This document shows, piece by piece, positions 51,114 to 58,717 of a stretch of DNA of 64,000 bases. The position numbers and the translations under genes are program-made. Position 1 is the stretch's first letter, and each line of letters begins with the position of its first letter. The stretch comes from Bog-950 sp964493695 (GTDB taxonomy: Bacteria > Bacteroidota > Bacteroidia > Chitinophagales > LD1), in the NCBI GenBank assembly GCA_964493695.1, contig CAZBPG010000001.1, positions 62,001 through 126,000 on the forward strand. The letters are read 5' to 3'. The notes under the pieces were generated by a model. It ran no database searches and was not told the origin of the DNA. It saw nothing but the letters and a program-made list of their open reading frames with translations.

Positions 51114-51902
51114 ATGAAGAACCTACTGTTTTTGTTTCTGTTATTGAGTTCAACTGTTGCCTTTGCCTTTGAAGCCGACTCTGTGAAAGTGGCAAGAAAA
51201 CCCATGCCTAAAAAGGAATTGACACAGGCGCAAATCACCAAGAAAAACGAGGTAGAAAAGAAGTTCTCTAAGTTCGCCAAAGACCGTTTTACCGTTGATT
51301 TGTTCGGCAGCAACTGGATTTATAACAAGAGCGATGCACGGTTAGGACAGGATTTTAAAACCAAGTGGTGGAGCCGCGGCATCAGCATTTACTTCTCATG
51401 GGATTTCCGCATTAAAAAATCGCGGGTGAGTTTTGCCCCAGGTATTGGTTACAGCTGCTCTAACATCTACAGCCGCTCCGGAATAGTAGAAGATTCTCTC
51501 GGTACACACTTCGAAACACTAACCACTATTAATCCGGCTATTGCCATGGCAGATTATAAAGTGAACAAACTCACCTTGCAGTACATAGATATTCCCCTCG
51601 AACTTCGCATTCGCACGAATCCCGACAAATTCAATAACTGCTGGAAATTTGTAGTGGGCTTTAAAGCCGGCATCCGTGTTGATGCACATACAAAAGAGAA
51701 AACCAAAATCGGTTCGGTGGTGAAAGTGGATGTGGAGAGAAGGTTTCCCGATTTCAGTTTGCTGAGAATGGGACCTACTATTCGTATCGGCTATAGTGTG
51801 GTAAACGTGTTTGCTTATTACGGCATCCTCGATGTTTTCAAAAAAGACCGGGGGCCTAAGGCTAACGAATTTACTGTCGGCATTTCATTTAACGGTTTGT
51901 AA
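51114..51902 (+). CDS. outer membrane beta-barrel protein (PorT-like size)
   Basis: 262 residues with a signal peptide (1-18, AFAFEA). A basic linker (KVARKPMPKKELTQAQITKKNEVEKK region, about 24-50) precedes a barrel with alternating strands (ISIYFSWDFRIKKSRVSFAPGIGYSCSN, LTLQYIDIPLELRIRTN, ending FTVGISFNGL). PorT-family and other OmpW-like barrels look similar. It is followed by lptB after 20 bp, so it may serve envelope assembly; the exact role is unknown. Confidence 0.7.
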   Translation: MKNLLFLFLLLSSTVAFAFEADSVKVARKPMPKKELTQAQITKKNEVEKKFSKFAKDRFTVDLFGSNWIYNKSDARLGQDFKTKWWSRGISIYFSWDFRIKKSRVSFAPGIGYSCSNIYSRSGIVEDSLGTHFETLTTINPAIAMADYKVNKLTLQYIDIPLELRIRTNPDKFNNCWKFVVGFKAGIRVDAHTKEKTKIGSVVKVDVERRFPDFSLLRMGPTIRIGYSVVNVFAYYGILDVFKKDRGPKANEFTVGISFNGL

Positions 51903-51922
51903 TCATCTCAGGCATTTCATCT

Positions 51923-52663
51923 ATGCTTACCCTTCGCTCCGAAAATCTTGTAAAAACCTATAAGGGAAGAGCCGTTGTTAATCATGTTTCGGTGGAAGTA
52001 AATCAGGGCGAGATTGTTGGTCTGCTCGGTCCCAACGGTGCCGGTAAAACAACTTCCTTCTATCAGATTGTCGGCTTGATACCACCCGATGAAGGAAAAA
52101 TATTTTTAGGCAATCAGGAGATTACCGACTTGCCCATGTATAAGCGCGCTCAGCTCGGTGTGGGTTATCTGCCTCAGGAAGCGTCAGTATTCCGCAATCT
52201 TTCGGTAGAAGATAATATTGCCGGTGTGCTCGAAATGACAAAACTTTCAAAGCACGAACAGAAAGAAAGACTGGAATTATTGCTCAGCGAATTCGGTTTG
52301 AACCGCGTGCGTAAAAGTATGGGCAATGTATTGAGCGGTGGCGAACGAAGAAGAACCGAGATTGCCCGCGCACTGGCCACCGACCCTAAATTTATTTTGC
52401 TCGATGAACCTTTTGCCGGTATCGACCCTATTGCGGTGGAAGACATTCAGCGCATTGTGGAAGATTTGAAGAAGAGAAACATCGGTGTGCTCATCACCGA
52501 CCACAATGTACAGGAAACGCTGAGTATCACCGACCGCGCCTATCTTCTGTTCGAAGGCAAAATTCTGAAAGCCGGAACGGCAGAAGAACTGGCAAACGAT
52601 GAACAGGTCCGCAGGGTTTATCTCGGACAGAATTTCATTTTGCGTAAGCGAATTGCCTCCTGA
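51923..52663 (+). CDS. lptB: LPS export ABC transporter ATP-binding protein
   Basis: 246 residues. Walker A GPNGAGKTT near 36-44, Q-loop region YLPQEASVFRNLSVEDNI near 84-101, signature LSGGERRRTEIARAL near 137-151, Walker B FILLDEPFAGIDP near 157-169 and the switch His in LITDHNVQETL. The strong match to LptB (including GIDPIAVEDIQ) identifies the motor that lifts LPS with LptFG and LptC; lptC lies 10 kb away in this window. Confidence 0.94.
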   Translation: MLTLRSENLVKTYKGRAVVNHVSVEVNQGEIVGLLGPNGAGKTTSFYQIVGLIPPDEGKIFLGNQEITDLPMYKRAQLGVGYLPQEASVFRNLSVEDNIAGVLEMTKLSKHEQKERLELLLSEFGLNRVRKSMGNVLSGGERRRTEIARALATDPKFILLDEPFAGIDPIAVEDIQRIVEDLKKRNIGVLITDHNVQETLSITDRAYLLFEGKILKAGTAEELANDEQVRRVYLGQNFILRKRIAS

Positions 52664-52678
52664 TTTTATCTTGGCTTC

Positions 52679-54193
52679 ATGCGTTTCGACTGGAAAAACT
52701 TTCTATTGCGCATTTATTTTAAAGTTTTCTTTTCTCCTGATTTTACACAAGAGAAATCGCTTCTTCATCAACAAAAAACTTTAAATAAAATTCTCCGTCA
52801 GCTATCTGCAACAGAGTTGGGAAAGGACTTAAAGTTTGCTGAAATAGCCTCTTACAGCAATTTTAAAAAAATTGTTCCCGTTACTCATTACGATTTCTAC
52901 GAAGGCTACATTGAGAAAATAAAATCCGGACAGCAAAAAGTAATGACCGGCCGACCGGTGAAGTGGTTTGCGAAAACGTCCGGAACAACCAGCGGTAAAA
53001 ACAAACTGGTTCCTGTCACTACCCAGATAATGAAGCAGTGCCATGTACGTGGAAGTTTCTTCGCGCTTTCCAAAATTCATCAGCTTGATGAAAACATACG
53101 CCTGCTCAGCCACAAAAATCTTTTAATTCCCGGGAGCATTTACGAAACACTCAATTCGGGAATTACCATTGCCGATATTTCGGGTATTCTCACCGTCAAC
53201 ATCCCTTACCTCTATCGCAGTTATTACACGCCCGATATTCATGTGCAGACCGTTTCTAAATGGGAAGAGAAAATCTCCGGTGCTGCAAAGCAGATTGCAC
53301 AGGAAGATGTAGGCACCATAAGCGGTGTACCCACCTGGATTTTATCGGTGCTGTATAAAATGAAAGAGGAGCATCCTTTCGAAAAACTCAGCCATGTCTG
53401 GAAGAACCTCCAGGTTTATTTTCACGGAGGCGTCAGTTTCGAACCGTATCGCAAGCAGTTCGAAGACTTAATCGGCAAAAGCAATTTCCATTTTTTCGAA
53501 ATCTACAACGCCACCGAAGGCTTCTTCGCCATTCAGGAAAACCTCAAGAGCAACAATCTTCTCCTGCTTACCGACAACTTCATTTTCTACGAGTTCATTC
53601 CGCTCTATAAATATTCTGCCGGTGACAGAACGGCAATTGACCTTAGCGAAATCGCAACCGGTGTGCCTTATGTCATGCTCATCACCGCACCTAACGGATT
53701 GGTTCGTTATGTAATGGGCGATGTGCTTACTTTCCAATCGCTCGACCCGTTCACTTTTAAAATCACCGGTCGCACACAGGAATATATCAACGCCTTTGGC
53801 GAAGACCTGCTGTTGAGCAACGTGCAAAACGCCCTGATGAAAACAAATCAAGCGCTCAATTGCGCGGTGAGCGATTACACCGTTGCCCCGCTTTACATCA
53901 GCATCGGAGAAAAAGGAAGAATGCAGTTCGCCATCGAGTTCTCTAAACCACCGGTTAATGTTTCGGCTTACGAAAAACTCCTCGATGAAAACCTGCAAAG
54001 CGAAAACTCCAACTATAAACAAAAGCGCACCAACAATCTCGCGCTTACATCGCTGGAGGTAATAACCTTACCGGAGGGCACCTTCTATAAATGGCTTTCT
54101 TCAAAAAATAAACTGGGAGGACAACACAAAGTTCCGCGCTTAGTGAACGGGCGAAACGTGATGGAAGAGATTCTAGAAATTAAAAACCGGTAA
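52679..54193 (+). CDS. GH3 auxin-responsive promoter-like adenylating protein
   Basis: 504 residues. Adenylate-forming motifs of the plant/bacterial GH3 family are visible: KWFAKTSGTTSGKNKLVPVT (about 97-116), FEIYNATEGFFAIQ near 279, and VRYVMGDVLTFQ near 343, TGRTQEYINAFGEDLL near 362. GH3 enzymes conjugate acyl acids with amino acids through an acyl-adenylate; the bacterial substrate is unknown. It follows lptB by 16 bp, an arrangement frequent in Bacteroidota. Confidence 0.88.
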   Translation: MRFDWKNFLLRIYFKVFFSPDFTQEKSLLHQQKTLNKILRQLSATELGKDLKFAEIASYSNFKKIVPVTHYDFYEGYIEKIKSGQQKVMTGRPVKWFAKTSGTTSGKNKLVPVTTQIMKQCHVRGSFFALSKIHQLDENIRLLSHKNLLIPGSIYETLNSGITIADISGILTVNIPYLYRSYYTPDIHVQTVSKWEEKISGAAKQIAQEDVGTISGVPTWILSVLYKMKEEHPFEKLSHVWKNLQVYFHGGVSFEPYRKQFEDLIGKSNFHFFEIYNATEGFFAIQENLKSNNLLLLTDNFIFYEFIPLYKYSAGDRTAIDLSEIATGVPYVMLITAPNGLVRYVMGDVLTFQSLDPFTFKITGRTQEYINAFGEDLLLSNVQNALMKTNQALNCAVSDYTVAPLYISIGEKGRMQFAIEFSKPPVNVSAYEKLLDENLQSENSNYKQKRTNNLALTSLEVITLPEGTFYKWLSSKNKLGGQHKVPRLVNGRNVMEEILEIKNR

Positions 54194-54267
54194 ACCACCG
54201 GTTGCACAATTACTCTAAGGCTGTTCCGTATTTATTCGTGCCATTCGTGTAATTCGTGGCAAGTATT

Positions 54268-55242
54268 TTAAATCTTCCTCTCAATCGTAAACTCAATCAA
54301 CTGCTCTACCGATTTTCGCGACTCACTTTCCGGAAACTCATACAACAACTTCAATGCTTCATCGCGGTATTCTTCCATCTTCTTTTTCGCGTAATCCATT
54401 CCTCCGTTCTGCCGCACCAAATCAATCACCCAGCGCACCTTCTCCGTATTCTGGTTTTCGTTCTTAACCACGTTAGTTATTCTACGTTTCGTCAACCAAT
54501 CCACTTTGTTCAAAGTATAAATCAGCGGTAGCGTCATCTTCCGTTCCTTAATATCAATGCCGCGCGGCTTGCCTATTTCGGCTTCTTCGTAATCAAACAA
54601 ATCATCCTTAATCTGAAACGCGATTCCTATTTTCTCTCCCATCAGCTTCACCCGAGCAATCTTGTCTGCATCTTTCGTAGTAGTCGAAGCCCCGCAGGCA
54701 CAGGCCGATGCAATAAGCGAAGCGGTTTTGCCTTTTATTATCTCAAAATAAATATCCTCCCGTATATCGAGCCGTCTTGCTTTTTCTAATTGCAGCAATT
54801 CACCTTCGCTCATTTCGCGGATGGTATTCGAAAGTATTTCCAGCAGTTGATATTGCTTGTGCTCTATCGAAACCAAAAGCCCCTTCGACAACAGATAATC
54901 ACCCACCAGCACCGCAATTTTATTTTTCCAAAGCGCGTTGATAGAAAAAAATCCTCTGCGCTGATACGAATCATCCACCACATCATCGTGCACCAGTGTT
55001 GCCGTGTGCAATATCTCCACCAGCGATGCCGCCACATAAGTAGCTTCATTCAACTCACCGCAAAGCCGTGCCGAAAGAAAAACAAACATCGGGCGCATCT
55101 GCTTGCCCTTGCGCGTAACTATATAATGGGTAATGCGGTCGAGCAGGGGCGCCTTGCTTTTCATGCTCTCGCGAAAGCGCACTTCAAACTCATCCAGTTC
55201 CTTGGCAATTGGCTTTTTTATGTCTTCCAGTTTCAGCGGCAT
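54268..55242 (-). CDS. polyprenyl (octaprenyl-type) diphosphate synthase
   Basis: 324 residues from the ATG at 55242 (MPLKLEDIKKPIAKELDEFE); the frame runs on upstream to 55344 through a repeat-rich region that is unlikely to be coding. The first Asp-rich motif is LVHDDVVDDSYQRRG near 84-98; the second is QIKDDLFDYE near 203-212; RKGKQMRPMFVFLSARL is the substrate-binding start. It elongates isoprenoid chains for quinones or carriers. Confidence 0.93.
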   Translation of the reverse strand: MPLKLEDIKKPIAKELDEFEVRFRESMKSKAPLLDRITHYIVTRKGKQMRPMFVFLSARLCGELNEATYVAASLVEILHTATLVHDDVVDDSYQRRGFFSINALWKNKIAVLVGDYLLSKGLLVSIEHKQYQLLEILSNTIREMSEGELLQLEKARRLDIREDIYFEIIKGKTASLIASACACGASTTTKDADKIARVKLMGEKIGIAFQIKDDLFDYEEAEIGKPRGIDIKERKMTLPLIYTLNKVDWLTKRRITNVVKNENQNTEKVRWVIDLVRQNGGMDYAKKKMEEYRDEALKLLYEFPESESRKSVEQLIEFTIERKI

Positions 55243-55388
55243 AATTTGAGCGAATGTAAAAGTTAAAAGCAAAAGGCATGGGCACGCAGAGGTCACGGAG
55301 GAAACAGATTTACACCGGTTCAAAATCCATTTTAATCTGCCCAATCCGTGTTATCCGTGTGCCATTGTATTTTATGTTTGCATTCTTC

Positions 55389-56258
55389 ATGAACAACGAA
55401 ATAAAAATTGGCGGAGTAACCGAGCACTTCAACCTGCCTTGGAACTTAGCCGCAGAGCAAAATAAATTTTCCCAAGCCGGAGCAGATTTAAACTGGAAAT
55501 TCTTTCCCGGTGGCACCGGTGTAATGACCGAAGCCCTCCGCACCGGTGAGCTTGACCTTGCCATTCTCCTCACCGAAGGTTTTATCTCAGCCGCTTCTAA
55601 AGGACTCAAAGCAAAAATTGTAAAAGAGTATATCACCTCCCCGCTCGGCTGGGGCATCTTTACCGGTGCCAAATCGCAGTTCTATTCCGTGTATAACCGG
55701 TTGCCTAAAAAATATGCTATCAGCAAACCCGGCTCCGGTTCGCACCTCATGGCCATGATACATGCCGAGCAGCGCGGAGAAAAAATTAATCCTGCAGACC
55801 TCATCGAAGTGCGCAGTATTGACGGGGCTATCGAATCGCTCACCAACAACGAAACCCAGATTTTCTATTGGGAAAAATACATGACCAAAGCCCATGTAGA
55901 AAACGGCACCGTGCGCACCATTGGCGAGTTCAGCGCACCCTGGAGCAGCATGCTCATCATCGCCAGCGACCTTGCCCTGCAAACAAAACGCAGCGCCATA
56001 CAAAAAGTGCTCGAAGTAATCAACCGCGAAAGCGCGGCTTTTGTTGCCTCGCCACAATCCGTGCAGCTGCTCGGCCAAAGGTTCAACCTCAGCCAGGCCG
56101 ATGCCTACACCTGGCTGCTCTCCACCGTCTGGAGCTCTGACTACTCCGTGCGCCTCCTCGGCCTCGAAAACGCTAAACAGGCATTAATAAAAATCGGCAG
56201 TGCCAGTGCCGATTTGAATATGGAGGAGTTGTGTGATGAGGGAGTGACGCTCGTTTAA
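55389..56258 (+). CDS. cytoplasmic PBP-fold protein, Ca3427-like
   Basis: 289 residues from ATG 55389 (MNNEIKIGGVTEHFNLPW). The type 2 periplasmic-binding fold is clear (FPGGTGVMTEALRTGELDLAILLTEG near 37-62; SKPGSGSHLMAMIHAEQRG near 114-132), but there is no signal peptide and no transporter genes adjoin. It resembles the Ca3427-like group of cytosolic PBP-fold proteins known from yeasts and Bacteroidetes, whose ligand is unknown. An upstream ATG at 55374 is possible; the frame before that is repeat-derived. Confidence 0.72.
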   Translation: MNNEIKIGGVTEHFNLPWNLAAEQNKFSQAGADLNWKFFPGGTGVMTEALRTGELDLAILLTEGFISAASKGLKAKIVKEYITSPLGWGIFTGAKSQFYSVYNRLPKKYAISKPGSGSHLMAMIHAEQRGEKINPADLIEVRSIDGAIESLTNNETQIFYWEKYMTKAHVENGTVRTIGEFSAPWSSMLIIASDLALQTKRSAIQKVLEVINRESAAFVASPQSVQLLGQRFNLSQADAYTWLLSTVWSSDYSVRLLGLENAKQALIKIGSASADLNMEELCDEGVTLV

Positions 56259-56449
56259 GCGGAAAGATTTTTTCTTACAGCATACAGATTCCCAATGCGG
56301 GAATGTGATTACCTTAAAACAGATTGCGAATAGAGGAAGGCGAATTGCGCTTGGGGGATGATTTATTTGGAATAGGACAAGGCGAAAGAGAGTTGCACTG
56401 AGACTCAACCTTATTTGCGCCATCTATAACATGGTTTACTAAAATATAG
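56259..56449. other. intergenic stretch without recognisable gene
   Basis: Between the PBP-fold gene and the AT-rich array. No terminator with a T-run, no frame of interest and no repeat beyond short gaattgcg/gattgcg copies (56325-56350) was seen. Confidence 0.55.
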
Positions 56450-56638
56450 CGTTTTGGCTAATTAATTAAACCATTTAATTAAATGTTCAACTATTTAAGT
56501 TATACTATAAAATATTGTGATTAATATTTAAACAATATAAATTAATCCGTTTTATACATTACTTTATTATACCAACAATTTTATTTAAAGTTTTAATAGT
56601 TGTAATTATTCGTTTAATTATTTATTTTAGTCGTTAAA
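56450..56638. repeat. AT-rich degenerate 21-bp-period array (9 units) before an orphan gene
   Basis: Units starting at 56450, 56471, 56492, 56513, 56534, 56555, 56576, 56597 and 56618 keep TTA at internal positions 9-12 in nearly all units, and most end with TTTAA, TAAA or similar. Because the region is almost pure A/T, the phase is less certain than in the other arrays. It ends 16 bp before the ATG at 56655, and may hold its promoter (TATTTTAG near 56622). Confidence 0.6.
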
Positions 56639-56654
56639 ACCAATTTATTAATTT

Positions 56655-57134
56655 ATGAGGAACAGAGTTGATGCCACGCTTAGTCCTGCCGATATTCAGA
56701 ACCTTAAAGATGCTTTTGAAACCATTAAGAACAAAATTGGATTCCGTCAAACCCTGATTGATAAAGAAAGGCGCAAGGGCGGTTGGTATTTAAGTTCCAA
56801 TGCTTTGCTTTTGGCTGAGCTTGCCCTGAGCCAGGCGAAACACGCACCGGCTAATTTTCCGAAAATAGACGCGGCAGAGTTTGAGCGCGATGTAAAGCTG
56901 ATTAAGGAGCTGGCCAATCTTGAATCGCAGGTGCTTAATCTTCAATATATGCTGAAAGACACCCGCAGGATGCTTACGGTAGATACCACTGAGCAGTGCT
57001 CGTATGTGTATGCCATGCTTAAAATATTTTACGAGCAGGGCATACCGGGCGGTGAGGCTTTTCCTACGCTTAAAGAACGTATGCCGCGCTCCGGCAAAAA
57101 AGCAACCCCTAAAAAAACCAATACGCTTACTTAA
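56655..57134 (+). CDS. orphan helical protein of unknown function
   Basis: 159 residues, no signal peptide or membrane helix. Mostly helical, with RNRVDATLSPADIQNLKDAFETIK at the start, a KERRKGGWYLSSNALLLAELAL region and a Lys-rich end (RSGKKATPKKTN). I do not recognise a family. It is preceded by an AT-rich 21-bp-period array and overlaps the convergent TauE-like gene by 8 bp. Confidence 0.6.
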   Translation: MRNRVDATLSPADIQNLKDAFETIKNKIGFRQTLIDKERRKGGWYLSSNALLLAELALSQAKHAPANFPKIDAAEFERDVKLIKELANLESQVLNLQYMLKDTRRMLTVDTTEQCSYVYAMLKIFYEQGIPGGEAFPTLKERMPRSGKKATPKKTNTLT

Positions 57135-57879
57135 AGAACCAAACATACACGGTAAGCGAAAGAATGAGGCCGACCATAATTCGCTTCATCCATACTTCGT
57201 CCACCGTTACACTCCACCGGCTGGTAAGCCAGCCGCCCAGCGAGGTGCCCGCACTCATCACCAGTCCGTAATACCAGCTAATGTTTCCCTTCCAGATAAA
57301 AATGGCGAGAGCCGCTATGGTGTAAATGAGCGTTATAAAAACTTTGTAATAGTTTGTTTTGCTGATGTTGAACCGGTGAAGTAAAAGAGCCGGAGCCATC
57401 AGAAAAAAACCGGAACCGGCCTGTATAAACCCTCCGTAAATACCAATAAAGAAATAAAGAAGCAGTCCGGTGAGCTTGTGTTTTAATTCCACCCGCTCTT
57501 CTGCCACACCGGTTGCCTTCAGCGGGTTGATGAGCGTGATAACAAGAAAAAGAAGCATCACCCCTGCCAGTATTTTATTAAATACATCGGCAGGAATTTT
57601 TACCGCCCACAAAGCCCCTATAACTGCTCCGGGCACACAGGCAGCTGCGAGCCACCATTTGTAAGCATCGCCCTTAACGCCTTTGCTTTCAAAACCTCTG
57701 GCCGAAAAAAAACTTTGAAAAATAATCGGTATCCGGTTAGTGGCGTTGGCTTCTACCGAACTAAGGCCGCAGAACATGAAAGCCGAAAGCGAAACCAGCG
57801 AACCGGCAGCCGAAATGGTATTGATAAACGCTACCGCAATACCGGCCACAAAAAGAATAAGCAGATGAATAATTTCCAC
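57127..57879 (-). CDS. TauE/SafE-family sulfite/anion exporter
   Basis: 250 residues from GTG at 57879 (VEIIHLLILFVAGIAVAFIN). The two DUF81 repeats and about eight helices are visible; GLSSVEANATNRIPIIFQSFF (near 44-64) and SGFFLMAPALLLHRFNISKTNYYKVFITL carry the conserved Asn/Thr/Gly residues. It exports sulfite or organosulfonates, or a similar anion. The longer frame to 57975 (RERGTGDEGSSRI) is made of gggacga/aggacga heptamers and its complement, so it is probably not coding. Confidence 0.86.
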   Translation of the reverse strand: MEIIHLLILFVAGIAVAFINTISAAGSLVSLSAFMFCGLSSVEANATNRIPIIFQSFFSARGFESKGVKGDAYKWWLAAACVPGAVIGALWAVKIPADVFNKILAGVMLLFLVITLINPLKATGVAEERVELKHKLTGLLLYFFIGIYGGFIQAGSGFFLMAPALLLHRFNISKTNYYKVFITLIYTIAALAIFIWKGNISWYYGLVMSAGTSLGGWLTSRWSVTVDEVWMKRIMVGLILSLTVYVWFFK

Positions 57880-57890
57880 TCGGCAATATA

Positions 57891-57966
57891 AGAGAAGGGA
57901 CGAAGGACGAGGGCGAGGGAAGAGGATACGGCTGCTACCCTCGTCACCCGTCCCTCGCTCTCGTCC
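57891..57966. repeat. heptamer inverted repeat 5' of the TauE-like gene
   Basis: GGGACGAAGGACGAGGGCGA-type units (57897-57918) face the complement CTCGTCACCCGTCCCTCGCT and CTCGTCCC (57940-57966). This resembles the nadE insert in build. It extends the frame of the TauE-like gene upstream of its likely start. Confidence 0.8.
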
Positions 57967-58045
57967 CTTTTTCAATTAGACAATATTTCTAAACGTGTTG
58001 AGAGCAACGAACCCCTGCTCAATTCAATTCTTATTTTTGACCGGT

Positions 58046-58717
58046 ATGCAAAAAACAGCGTTAGTAATTGGTGCCACCGGCCTGGTGGGCGAACAGTGTT
58101 TGAATGAACTGCTTAATTCTGTTGCATACGGAAAAGTAATTGCGCTTAGCCGTACAAAAATTAATAGTAAGAAAGCCAAGTTGCACAACATTGTTACCGA
58201 TTTTGAAAACCTCGAAAGCCTCCGCGAACAATTAAAAGCAGATGATGTTTTTTGCGCTATGGGCACCACTATTGCAAAGGCGGGAAGCCAGGCTGCTTTC
58301 CGGAAAGTAGATTATGAAATTCCGTTGAAGGTAGCGGAACTTGCCCGGCAGAACGGTGCGAAAAAATTCATTCTTGTTTCATCGTTAGGTGCAGATGCCG
58401 GCTCGCGTGTGTTTTACAGCAAAGTAAAAGGCGAACTGGAAGAAGCGGTAAAAAAACTGCGATACGACTGGTTAATTATTTTCCGCCCCTCCATTCTGCT
58501 TGGCGACCGCAAAGAAAAACGAACCGGTGAAGCTATCGGACGTTTTGCAGCAGAAAAACTTTCGTTTCTGTTTGCAGGTCCTCTTAAAAAATACAAAGGC
58601 ACACCGGTTTACCTGCTTGGCAGGCTTATGGTAAAAATTGCACAGGAAGTTTTGCCTTCCACTTTAGAAAAAATACCGGTGGTGCGGATTATTGAAAACG
58701 AAGAGATTTTGAAGTGA
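58046..58717 (+). CDS. atypical SDR, NAD(P)-binding oxidoreductase
   Basis: 223 residues from ATG 58046 (MQKTALVIGATGLVGEQCLN). The glycine-rich GATGLVG motif at 9-15 binds the dinucleotide; FCAMGTTIAKAGSQAAFRKVDYE near 69-91, FILVSSLGAD near 108, and FYSKVKGELEEAV near 122 (YxxxK-like) fit the HTATIP2/semialdehyde-type atypical SDRs. Substrate unknown. The stop overlaps the capA start (ATGATG), so it begins the capA-coaX-lptC run. Confidence 0.82.
   Translation: MQKTALVIGATGLVGEQCLNELLNSVAYGKVIALSRTKINSKKAKLHNIVTDFENLESLREQLKADDVFCAMGTTIAKAGSQAAFRKVDYEIPLKVAELARQNGAKKFILVSSLGADAGSRVFYSKVKGELEEAVKKLRYDWLIIFRPSILLGDRKEKRTGEAIGRFAAEKLSFLFAGPLKKYKGTPVYLLGRLMVKIAQEVLPSTLEKIPVVRIIENEEILK

Noticed and set aside
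55278..55388. N-terminal extension of the PBP-fold gene
   Set aside because: The extended frame covers aatccgtgttatccgtgt-type repeat DNA and the divergent polyprenyl synthase leader; a start at 55389 or 55374 fits the fold.
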